NCBI RefSeq assembly: GCF_035083965.1
Contig: NC_089738.1
Span: 2,080,501 to 2,144,500 of the forward strand
Direction of reading: 5' to 3'
Length of the DNA: 64,000 nt
Source of the DNA: Branchiostoma lanceolatum
Taxonomy: Eukaryota; Chordata; Leptocardii; Amphioxiformes; Branchiostomatidae
The notes under the pieces were generated by a model, which made no database searches, was not told the DNA's origin, and saw only the letters and a program-made list of their open reading frames with translations. The position numbers and the translations under genes were made by a program. This document shows, one piece after another, positions 21,504 through 31,233 of the stretch (its first letter is position 1; every line of letters begins with the position of its first letter).

Positions 21504-24500
21504 TTACTTGGTGCAGACCACACATGTCAGCTCGTATCCATTGACGTAAGGCCCATTGGGAAGAGAGCCACACTGCGCCTCTACCAGGTACAGCAGCGCT
21601 CCGTTTTGATCAGTAGCCGACCCCTGCACAAGGTTGGGAGCTCCGTCCACGCAGATGAAGTCCTTGTTGCTCTGGTGACTGTGATGAGACGACATCAGGT
21701 AGCCGCTGTACTCTTTGCTCCACCCCTGGGGACAGGACAGGCGGGCGGGGATCATGACGTGTGCGAACCGTCCGACCACGTGACACACGGCGCAGGGAAT
21801 GTCGTAGTTCACTGGATTGGTGATGCCGCCAGGCATGTTGTCGGTGGAAAACTGCGCGTTCCCACTCTGGTACTCTGCCCCGTACATGTAGCTGCCGTGT
21901 TGGTACCCTGCCTGTGGTTTGTCCCACTCCACGTCTTCCAAAGGGAGGCATTGGTAGTTCCCACCTCCTCCGTGATGAGAATAATGCCCACCTCCCACAA
22001 CTCCTGTTCAAAAGGAAGACAATCAAGTTGAAGTTATGTTTGTTTGTATTGCATACCCTGTAAACCGCCTCATGGCGTAACACACTAGGTTTGTATTGAA
22101 CAGTACAAGCTGCATATCCGGAGAGATATATAAATTTACATCTTCGATAAGCGTGGTGGGTTCTTTTACGCGCTCGAGGTGTGGCTTTCCTGAAACTCGG
22201 GACCTCCATTTAACGTAATATCCGAGGGACGTCCCTAACCGAAGTTATGTACTCAAAGCTATGTACTTATTTTCACCTGAGTGAAAGTCGTGTAAAGTGC
22301 CTTTTCCAAGGGAACAACGTCAACGTGACAAATAAGGGGACCTGTTATATACAGTATCTTATTGTTTCACGCGTTTGTGAATATCAGTCATCCAGGTCAA
22401 GGAAATGTATAATAGAATTGTAATTGAATCTTTACCGCTTGATTACCGCATTATATTTCCAGACGTTAAAAGTGTCCAGCTGACACTTTTCGTCCGTGAA
22501 GGAAATAATATTTACTTTAGACTCACGGAACATAGCCACAACATTCTTGAGTTCTATATAAAAAAATGAGGTTACGGCCGAGAATTCCTAAAAACGTATT
22601 ACAACTTCTCGACAGTTATATGTTTTGTGTTGTTTTGTTAAACCCTTTCGTCTGTACTGTTGCTAGTCTCATAATCCACGTTTTCTAACAGTTTACGATT
22701 TGTCTATAGACAGATGATTATTTTCAGCAACGTTTTAGGTTAAGCCCCTGTCACACTTGTGTGTATATACAAGTCCGCATGAGTAGCGTATTAACATGTT
22801 TTTGGTTTAGGTTAAGTTTGCAGCCGAAGAAGTCATTTCTTTGGTTCGATAACTAGTCTGCTCAACGGTGTGTCAAAGTAGAAAACAACTTCCTCCCCGC
22901 AAAAAGATGTCACTACGGAACTCATGCGCACTTGAATATACGCACAAGTGTGACAGGGCTAAGGTTCGATCACTTGGCTACAGAACGGTGGGTCAAAGTA
23001 GTAAAGCCCCCGTCACAAATCAAGAAATTAGCTCGGCCGACTTGTCGGCGAGCTCCAAATGGCGATTTTCGGGCGAAGTACGACCGACGTCCTGCCGATT
23101 CTACAGGCTTCGGGCGAATTTTCGGAGCTCGGCCGACGTTCGCGTGTCACTGGAAGCTGCGCTTAAATTCAGCGAGGCCTCGGCGACGATTTTTGAACTC
23201 GCACAGCTCGTCAACAGTTTGCCCGTAGCTCGCCCGAGCAACGCCCAGCGCTCGGCCAATATTCGGGCGGGCATCCGAGGATTTTAGACCCGATTTTTGA
23301 TCGGTCGGAGGTCGCCCGAACTCTTCGGCCTCGTGCGAGCCTCGCACGGGCCTTGAACAATAGTCGGACGACCGTCGTCAGTGTTCCGGCCGACTGATGA
23401 AAAGTAAGGCGTGCTTCGGGCGAGCGTTGTGCAGGTGTTGATGGGAGCTTGGACGGGCCTCGGCCGAACTCCTTCTTGTTTATAGATAAAAGGAAACGAC
23501 AGTTTGGTTTATAACATAAGATGATAAATGATACTGTAATATTAACTAATACTAATTTCAACTTGTCGACGAATGCTGCCAAACTTTTCTAATGAAAGAC
23601 AATTCAATGCAAAGTTAAATTTTCATTAAAAAAAAAATTATAAATAAAATGTTGACACCGAAGACAATGCTTCTTGTTTCAATTTGTATATCAATGAACT
23701 GGGGCTTGACTTTTGAGGTTTGACTTCACTTCCTGAGTTTTTTCTCCAAAAAATGACTAGTTGAAAGTCCACTGAGTCATTATAGATCTACGTTTGTCTG
23801 CCGAGGCACGCCCAGGCGTCGGCAGGGCGTCGATAGGCTTGTCAACGGTCGGTCGAAGCTCGGACGGCGTTCGCCCGAGCTTCGGTCGATTTCTATTTGG
23901 TGAAAATTTTTGGATCGGGGTTAAACGACTGATCTGTTGACTTTGTGGCTCCTGCACTTGTATTTTGATTGGTCTATAACAAAATGCCTCTTTATGTGAT
24001 TATTTTCAGTGTGCCCACCTACTTCACTTGTGCCCTACAGATTTGCCACAACTCAGAAAGTAAAGTTGGTCCAAATTTGAGATTGTTACCAGGCCATTTG
24101 ATTCTGACTTCGTCCGTGTCCAAGAGATGGTACCGTCTTATGTGGGATTTATGATTATTAGCGTTCGACGGACGTCGCCCGAGCCCCGTTCAATTTGTGA
24201 CGGGGCAGGTTTTCAGTGAAAAATACGGTCGACGCTCGGGCGAATTTGAAATTCGGCGAGCTTCCGGCGATCTACAAAATCGGCCGATGCTCGCATGAAT
24301 TGTGACGCCGGCTTAAACAACTTTTCCCCCGCAAGCCGTACTTGAACCAAAGAACTGTCAATGCGCAACCACCGCGCACCTAAATATACGCACAAGTGTG
24401 ACAGGGCCCTAAAGACAAATAATTATTTTCAGCAACAGTCAACGTTTAAGGTCAAGCCCCTAATCCACTGCATGGCGATCGCGCCGCGAACTTGCTGCGA

Positions 24501-26512
24501 CCTGAATTGGATTTGTTTAACGCTTCATTTGATAATTGGAATATCATGCCAAATGTTAAAGTATGACTGAAGAAGAAGAACACAAAGTGTTTTTAAAAAG
24601 TCATATTTTATCTATGAAATCTGCTGCGCGCTCTGACAAATCGTTTGGTCGGAGCACGGTCGCAGCAAGGTCGCCGCCCTATTGTAATGGGGATGTGATT
24701 GACACACGCAGGTATATTTAGTACCGTGCGCACCGTCCTACATGTACAGTTAGTTTTACGCTCGCCCACCTTGTACCTTGCTGATCACGTACAGTGGACG
24801 TGAGCAGAAAACTAACCAGGATGGTACTCAGGCTTTATTCGTAATCGTACACCGCCACGTAAAAAAGATGTATTTACCTTTGTATAGGGTCTCGATGTCC
24901 GAGGCACAGCTTTCCCTTCCCCAGCGCACGTACACTGCTCCGGTCCGGGGTGGTGGGGGAGGGGGGCGAACTCCAGCTCCGGCGTCACGGCGAGGTCGGT
25001 CTCCATTACCGTAGGCGGTCTGAAAGTCAACACGCTCCCCAAGCGAGTCGGTAGCAACCACCGCTGAATAGCCGTGTGACTTTAACGCCTAGGGCAAAAT
25101 AAGCGTTTCTGTAAGTACAGGTAACGCATGCTCGGGGCCAAAACCTTTTATCATCTAAAGCCCCCCCCCCTTGAAATTTGTGCGTATATACATGTCCGCA
25201 TGGGTTGCGTATTCACATGTTTTTGGTAAAGGTTAAGTTTGCAAATGAATAAGTAATTTCTTTGGTTAAAAAACGGTGGGTCAAAGTAGAAAGCAACTTC
25301 TTCCCCGCAAACTTTACTTAAACCAACAAAATGTTAATGCGTAAGTCATACGTATTTGAACATACGCATAAGTGTGATAGGTCCCTAAAGCCCCCCTCTC
25401 ATTGGATCCGCGGCACGCTGGCGGCGTCGCTGCCTCCTAAACTGGATTTGTGTTACCCTTGACTTGATAATGGGAATATCATTCAAAGCGTACAAATATG
25501 AGCAAAAAGACAACAAAACACAAAAGGCTTAATTAAAAAGATTCGGTTTTTTGGTCGATGACGTTGAGTGCTTTGTCAATTGGATCGGCCGCAGCGACGC
25601 CGCCAGCGTGCCGCGGGTCCAGTGAGAGGGGGGCTTAAAGGCCTGTCAGCTGAAGTGAAACATGACATGCATGCGGCTCATACCAAACGTGACCATGCAT
25701 GACACAGGTGTCTTATCTGCCTGGTCTTGAACAACAACATCATGTGCCGCGTCACATGTTTACACTTCTCCCAGCCGTATCAGGTTACGGAAATAAGTTG
25801 AGGAACTAAAACTGTACTGCACACCATATGCCTTTTTCAAAACATCTGTATGAAGATCGCTCAATTTTACACATTTTTTGTATTGTTGTTAATGTAAATA
25901 TTTCAAGAAATCAAAAGTAAGAACGGAAATTAGCTACTTAGACTGCTTGTGCGAGTCCGTGCAGCAAATGTTAAGACACAATAAGAACAGGTATGTGTGT
26001 ATGTCATACGCATGTGAGTGCAGCTGACCAGACAATAGACATCCCTACCTGCTGGACTTGGTCGTTGCTGAGTTTGTCCACTTTTGTCTGCAGATCGGCC
26101 AGAGTGAAGTAGACGAGCGGCATGAGGACTGCGCACACCGCCACCGCACCCACACATACCCCCGCCAGGAGAACCAGCCCTGTCCGACGGCCTTTCTGAC
26201 GTTTTACCGGCGCCGACACGTCGAGGACACCGCTAACTCCAATCGGCATAAACCCTGAAAAATATATTTGTATACATAGAGCTGTGAGACTCAGAAAAGA
26301 CTGGAGTTAATCGAGGAAGGGGTTCCTTCATAGGAGCGATAACACCATGGTACCATTGATTGTGATATATATATACGCGAAAGCTATTGTTCCGTGTCAG
26401 TAGCGATCTAATTTCTTCATGAAGTTCATCCATTGAAATGTTACTTAAACAAAACATCAGCATAAAATGATCAGTTCTAAAGGCTTTTTGAAATCATACC
26501 TTTTGTAGACAT
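21504..26512 (-). CDS. Type II membrane protein with short-chain collagen C4-like C-terminal domain
   Basis: Four exons on the minus strand: 26512-26500, 26254-26049, 25088-24878 and 22003-21504. All junctions are GT-AG and phase-compatible, giving 309 residues. The N-terminus MSTKGFMPIGVSGV is followed by a basic stretch (KRQKGRR, 22-28) and a single hydrophobic segment at about 31-55, then a short heptad-like helix (LADLQTKVDKLSNDQVQQ). The basic residues before the membrane segment predict a type II protein with the C-terminus outside. The extracellular part has a Pro-rich spacer (PPPPPP, about 115-120) and then a conserved module: YVRWGRESC, LYKGVVGGGHYSHHGGGGN, DIPCAVCHV, MIPARLSCPQGWSKEYSGYL, DFICVDG, GALLYLVEAQCGSLP and GYELTCVVC. 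This module is familiar from lancelet, mollusc and cnidarian proteins annotated as short-chain collagen C4-like. No Gly-X-Y repeat is present, so the name reflects homology only. Function and ligand are unknown. Exon 1 is short, but its start and splice donor are clear. Confidence 0.8.
22744..22959. mobile_element. Harbinger-like MITE, family A, copy 1
   Basis: 216 bp with inverted ends GCCCCTGTCACACTTGTG and CACAAGTGTGACAGGGC, flanked on both sides by TAA. The 3-bp TWA duplication is typical of PIF/Harbinger elements. It lies in intron 3 of the membrane protein gene. Confidence 0.75.
22960..24410. mobile_element. Family A MITE, second copy, 5'-truncated and split by a family B element
   Basis: The sequence 22963-23001 plus 24317-24405 repeats the right half of copy 1 ('acggtgggtcaaagta', 'ttcccccgcaag', then 'acgcacaagtgtgacagggc'). 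It is interrupted precisely by the family B element, showing the order of insertion: A first, then B. Confidence 0.7.
23005..24313. mobile_element. Harbinger-like foldback element, family B, long copy
   Basis: 1.3 kb with ends AGCCCCCGTCACAAAT and ATTGTGACGCCGGCT, and TAA on both flanks. The arms are CG-rich and full of short inverted words (GCTCGGCCGAC, GGCGAGCTTC, TCGGGCGA). The centre is AT-rich. A 352-bp relative lies at 41685-42036. The small ORFs in the arms are compositional artefacts. Confidence 0.8.
24452..24690. repeat. Probable MITE related to family C
   Basis: 'aagcccctaatccactgc' on the left and '(c)cctattgtaatgggg' on the right bound a hairpin-like unit. Its internal words (TTGGATTTGTTTAACGCTTC, TTTGATAATTGG, GAATATCATGCCAAA) match family C at 25389-25635. 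Ends are diverged, so the boundaries are approximate. Confidence 0.5.
25156..25385. mobile_element. Harbinger-like MITE, family A, copy 3
   Basis: Same order of words as copy 1 (CATGTTTTTGGTAAAGGTTAAG, then GGGTCAAAGTAGAAAGCAAC, then CATACGCATAAGTGTGATAG), flanked by TAAA-type sites. It abuts the family C element in intron 2 of the membrane protein gene. Confidence 0.7.
25389..25635. mobile_element. Harbinger-like MITE, family C, copy 1
   Basis: 247 bp with long, nearly perfect inverted ends (AGCCCCCCTCTCATTGG and its complement CCAGTGAGAGGGGGGCT). The ends extend inward through CGGCACGCTGGCGGCGTCGC for about 48 bp. TAA is present at both flanks. A second copy lies at 37221-37461. Confidence 0.85.
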
Positions 26513-27140
26513 GGTTGCTGTGTGCAAATTCTTTTTACAACTTGATGTCACTTAGTTTCCAGGCGTCTGAGATTTTTAGACTGCGTGCTAAGTACTGTAG
26601 GTAGAGGTAAATATATGCATGTTGACGTGTCATTCGGCCGAGTAATTCTGACTGGCAGTTTTCTTATTGTGGTCTAAGCCTGCAGACCAATCAAGGAGTA
26701 GGGCGTGGCTTTGGAAAATGACATCATGTCTTCGTTGAAAAAAATGTTTAAGGCAGCTTTGAGTGACATTTTGTGAGGTAAGTGTAAACAAAACTGAGTA
26801 TCTAGGTATGTCTAAAAGCATATTACCGTCTGTGTAAACGCGGCTCTCTGCACACAGAAATACAAGTGGAGTTCAACGAACACGTACTGGGTCAGAAGCT
26901 GAGTGGAGATCAGCTTTCTGCAGGAAGAAACGCAAGAATGTAGCACACACATCAGTACTTGACAGTAACTTTTCTGTCAGAAGATCAGCTACGAGATCTT
27001 ACACCAAATCAGTAACCTTATTATCAGTGATCTTACATCCTTAAACAGCGATCTTGCATCGGTCTGTACTTCGAATGGTCATGGTAGTACATATAGTGTC
27101 GTGTGGCGTGACGGTTGGAGTGCCTGGCTTAGCATCAAGT
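26513..27140. promoter_or_regulatory. Presumed 5' region of the membrane protein gene
   Basis: Lies immediately upstream of the predicted start codon of the minus-strand gene. No TATA box or other factor site could be assigned convincingly, so 'promoter' is inferred from position only. Small ORFs here have no recognisable features. Confidence 0.3.
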
Positions 27141-27154
27141 GATCCTGTATCTAA

Positions 27155-27857
27155 GCCAAAAGATAAGCCAAAAGAAAACTGAGGTCATGACCTTGAATAT
27201 CCCAAATCCTTCCCAAATTCAGGCTAACGGTGAAAATCTGCCCCATACTGAGATCTTTACATACCTGGGTAGCACTGTCAGTTATGATGGAGGTGCAGAT
27301 AAAGACATCAAAAACCGTCTTAACAAAGCAAGAAATGCATTTCACATACTGAATAACATATGGAGGTCACAAAAGTATTCTACAAAAACAAAACTTAAAC
27401 TTTACCAAAGTTGTGTCCTGTCGACCCTACTATATGGCTCAGAATGTTGGAGGATGACAAAGAAAGATCTGCAAAAACTGTCAACCTTTCACACCAAAAG
27501 TTTGAGGAGAATTCTTCGCATCTTCTGGCCAAAGACTCTTTCAAATGAGGAACTCTTAAACAAATGTAAACAAGAGTGCATGGAAACAATCATCCTCCGA
27601 AGGAGATGGAAATGGATAGGGCACGTGTTGAGGAAAGATCAAAACGACATAGCAAGAGTATCAATGCACTGGACCCCGGAAGGGAGGAGAAAACAAGGCA
27701 GACCAAAAAACACATGGCGAAGAACAGTAGCAGGAGAACTGAAGTGCTTTGGCCACACCTGGAACAGCATCCAGAGCCTTGCCCAGGACAGACGGAACTG
27801 GCGAACTTTTGTTGCTGCCCTACATGCCGGGAGGCATAAAGGGCAGTAAGTAAGTAA
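27155..27857 (+). mobile_element. 5'-truncated RTE-like LINE with target-site duplication
   Basis: Same family as 4954-8240 and about 95% alike by eye over the shared part. It has one long open frame (KISQKKTEVMTLNIPNPS, TFLGST-like FTYLGSTVSYDGG, RRRWKWIGHVLRKDQND, GRRKQGRPKNTWRRTVAGE) ending GRHKGQ-stop. GATCCTGTATCTAA occurs directly before (27141-27154) and after (27858-27871), a 14-bp target-site duplication. Only the C-terminus is present, so it cannot be active. The intact frame suggests a younger insertion than the long copy. Confidence 0.9.
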
Positions 27858-28090
27858 GATCCTGTATCTAAACCCCGTTCTTGTCTTCGAAATCCAAATG
27901 AGAATCTGGCTTTGGTCAGGTACGTCCTCTAGGACAGGACGTTTTTGGATGCCCCGTGTTTAACCCTCATCCGACCGATACATCTTTGCAACGAATCTTG
28001 CCGTATGGGGTCCAAACGGACCCCACTCTGTTTTGCTCATAAACATATTTCTTGTGTTCACTTGAAAGTTCATCTGTGTTGGTAGAAGTC

Positions 28091-28470
28091 ATTCTGAATG
28101 GAGTTTAAACTGTAAACGCCAACACAATAATTGGACTTACCCAAATTTTCGACTGATCAGCTACAGTCTTTGTCAAGGAGTGAACAATCCACTTCTTCCG
28201 TGACGTCACGTTATCAGATGAGACACGTGACTCGGTGAGCAGTGGATCATATGGGCTTTACAACCATCCCTCAACAGAGACGGGTGGCGCCATAGACTTC
28301 CTGCAACATATGATCCACTGCTCACCGAGTCACGTGTCTCATCTGCATAACGTGACGTCACGGAAGAAGTGGATTGTTCACTCCTTGACAAAGACTGTAG
28401 CTGATCAGTCGAAAATTTGGGTAAGTCCAATTATTGTGTTGGCGTTTACAGTTTAAACTCCATTCAGAAT
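28091..28470. repeat. Near-perfect inverted repeat, 163-bp arms, 53-bp spacer
   Basis: Arms 28091-28253 and 28307-28470 differ by a single-base indel and at most a few changes. Each arm carries TGACGTCA (full CRE), CACGTG, and a GACTG...CAGTCGAAA stem-loop that resembles hammerhead stem II plus its GAAA. The adjacent core strand reads TTGACAA instead of CTGAYGA. A half-copy without that central part is at about 39600-39706. Confidence 0.9.
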
Positions 28471-29002
28471 ATTTCTTGTGGTTCTCTCCGTAATAAGTAA
28501 ACATGTACACCGTTTCGTTAATCTAATAAGGATATTTTGACAAGTTCTGGTGTCAATAATTAATTCTCATAGTCATAATTTATGCAGAAAATGAGAACCC
28601 ACATTTTCTCTACAAATCTATAATACTCCTCTTATTCAGACAGTTTCGGTGTCTTATTATTTTAGAAAACAATGATATCTAAACTGAAATTATACTTATA
28701 GCATAAGACCGTTTTTTAACAGAAAATCAGAGAATATGTGTGAAAAATAAGGAATTTATCACCTAATCATATGTCATTATCTGCCAGTTAGACACGCAAA
28801 TACTTAAAATATGTATCATTGTCAATTTTCTTCACAATGATCTTTTTTTCAGTAGGATATTTTCCTAATTTTTGTCGACATATTTTTACTAATCTATCAG
28901 GAACATTCTGACATGTTGGATGTGTAAAAAATTAGTACTGATTATCATTATGTATGCAAATTGAGTAGAAACCTGATTCAATACTTAAGATCTACATTTT
29001 GC

Positions 29003-29388
29003 CACCCTCCTGAAAGCAGGACCCCTATCGCTCGATTCGTTGGCTCGCTCGCGTAGGGGCCCTGCTCTTTAGTCCCGGTAGACACGGTTCTGGAGACGTC
29101 GCCACCAAAACAGCTTCAGCCAATCAGAGGGTTTGCTAAACTTCATCTCTAGCAAAAGCGCAAAGGACGCTGGGAAGCTATCAACCAATCAGGTTACGTC
29201 TCACATCGTTACTCTAGGTTCAGAACAAATTAACAGCCAAATTGTACCAAATAATGATAGCTCATTACTTATTCATGAGCAACTGTCAGTAACGTCGCCA
29301 GAATCGTGTCTACCGGGGCTAAAGAGCAGGGCCCCTACGCGAGCAAGCCAACGAATCGAGCGATAGGGGTCCTGCTTTTAGGAGGGTG
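29003..29388. mobile_element. TIR MITE, family D
   Basis: 386 bp with inverted ends of about 85 bp: CACCCTCCTGAAAGCAGG on the left and CCTGCTTTTAGGAGGGTG on the right. They extend through GAATCGAGCG / CGCTCGATTC and GGGGCCCTGCTC. The interior includes 'tattcatgagcaactgtcag', also found in inverted, diverged form near 42110-42160. Confidence 0.85.
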
Positions 29389-29699
29389 CATTTAGCATGA
29401 AAATGTCGGAGTCTTTCTTTCCGACGTAGCAACATATTGTTGCTATAAAAGCATTGATGATAAATTCCTTTTATTGGATGGGAATTTTATATTACGTAAT
29501 ATACTATGCAAATATGATTTCTACCTAAATGGGCCAATCCAGGTAAAACAATTCTTAGAAGTTGTAAGGCATGAAGACAAACAAACGCATGAAATAATTT
29601 CTTTCCCCGATGAAAGATATTGAAATAACACGTATAGATATACGCCTGGGGTTAAAACGGACCCCATACGGTCGGATTGCAGCACCACGCAAAGGTGTT

Positions 29700-30255
29700 C
29701 ACAGTGCACTGGCCAAAAGCCTGTCCAAGACTGGGTAGGGGCCGTTGATGATAGCCAATGGCTAGTTGGTCAACATTTGCTGCATGTTAGTCCAAGCAAA
29801 GGATAAGGCAGAGTTTGTAGACGTAATGCCACTGGGAGATATTTTATTTTTGTAAATTTATTGCTGACAAGACCGAGGGAGATGGAGGCGGCTGATCAGA
29901 GACTTCACCATGCAGTGCCTCTGCGACCTTGGACTGGGTTAAAGGAACACAAAACTCCAAATTGAAAAGCCTGATATACTATGCCTAATATACGCAAAGC
30001 CATGTTCTTCTTTCTTTACATCTACCCGTCATAGTTCAGGGCTCTCTAATTGTTTGCAACTCGCATCGTGCTAAAATTAAGATTACATGGCTGACTAGTT
30101 GAATTTTGTGACATTCATTTAGTGTTTCTTAGTATGGTTAACTCTTTTTATCGCACAACTACACATCATTTTATATTATGGGTAATAAACACCAATACTA
30201 GAATTCTGTTGTCTCTACATTTCAAAAGTGTATTGAAGAGTCATCTGTCTTCGTC
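29700..30255. other. No gene seen
   Basis: AT-rich spacer with no coding evidence or clear repeat. Confidence 0.4.
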
Positions 30256-30261
30256 ACTGCC

Positions 30262-30723
30262 TTATGCTTTGGTCTCAATTGGAAAAAGGGGTCCCGCCGG
30301 GTACTGTTTGGGGCACTTTTGGGGCCCCCCGGGTGACCCCTACGTGGCCCCGTCGGACACACTGAAGTTGCCGGGCCACTTGTGGGCCACTTGTGATCCC
30401 GCATCAATCTAACTAATGCTTTGGTCTCATTTCCAATCCGGGGCCCGGCCGGGCTGTTTGCGAAAACAAAAATTAAAAAAAATGCATATCAAGAAAATAC
30501 ACAATATATGGTTAGGAGTATTTTTTTACGTTTTGTGTATTTTGTTGTCTATTATATGGCATTTTTTCGTTCCAACAAGCTGCCCGGCCGGCCCTCGGAT
30601 TGGAAATGGGACCGAAGCATTAGACTTTAATCGTGCGACCACCGGGAGAACCCCCCCTACCCGGCAGTCCACCGGGACAAATTCGTGGCTTCGGGCCCCG
30701 GCGCAGTTGGCACCAAAACATTA
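30262..30723. mobile_element. Nested MITE pair (outer element split by a related inner element)
   Basis: Outer ends: 'cttatgctttggtctca' at 30261 and 'ggcaccaaaacattag' at 30720, with CCCGCCGGG-type GC-rich subterminal words. The inner element, about 30415-30622, has inverted ends AATGCTTTGGTCTCATTTCC and GGAAATGGGACCGAAGCATT plus CCGGCCGG cores. Its ends resemble the outer ones, so a family member apparently inserted into a relative. Confidence 0.7.
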
Positions 30724-30900
30724 GCTAGGCCTCCACCAATGTAGACCCCACGGCTGTCAGTAGCAGACCAGTTGTTTATGTCAGTCGAATCTATCGGGTG
30801 ATTGTATCGTACAAGCTTCCACTCCGAGTCAACTTCGTTGCGTAGATTGAAGTATCACATAACCATAGGCATGTTAGGGTGTGGCACACAGATCGTTGTT
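30718..30900 (-). pseudogene. Gene fragment paralogous to 3090-3222, domain not recognised
   Basis: The minus strand reads YFNLRNEVDSEWKLVRYN, then HPIDSTDINNWSATDSRGV and YIGGGLAN. A stop lies just upstream of YFNL, and the coding similarity ends at the MITE boundary near 30723. The shared pattern with 3090-3222 indicates a real protein family represented twice by debris. Confidence 0.45.
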
Positions 30901-31233
30901 TCATGGAACTTTGACTGTAAAAATGTTTATTGACTGTAAATCTTTTATATCAATTCAAGGTAGCTGAATCATTTCAGCAAATCTATCGATAAATCTCGCC
31001 CATGTAAACATTATGCACAACGAATTTGTATGTAAGAAGAATTAAAATGAAATGGGGTGTAATAACAAAAATTGCCAAAAATGGATGAACGTGAAACAAT
31101 ATTATTTCCAATCCCTGCCTTTCGAATGTTCTAGTCTGTCATAATCCATATAAAACAAATCTACTGAAAGCTTAAGCTAAGAATATACTAGTATCTTTCT
31201 ACATGTAACATCATTTGCCGTTCGGTCTTCTAA

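Larger units (their letters stand above)
27957..29690. mobile_element. piggyBac-like non-autonomous element remnant, with nested insertions
   Basis: Left end TTAACCCTCATCCGACCG followed by GGGGTCCAAACGGACCCC. The right side has GGGGTTAAAACGGACCCC then ATACGGTCGGATTG, an inverted match to the left. TTAA at the left is the piggyBac target site; a right-hand TTAA was not found. The interior is interrupted by the long inverted repeat at 28091-28470 and a TIR element at 29003-29388. Confidence 0.45.

Noticed and set aside
22868-23582. Arg/Ala-rich open frames (139 and 123 codons)
   Set aside because: They lie in the CG-rich arms of a foldback element and change frame between copies.
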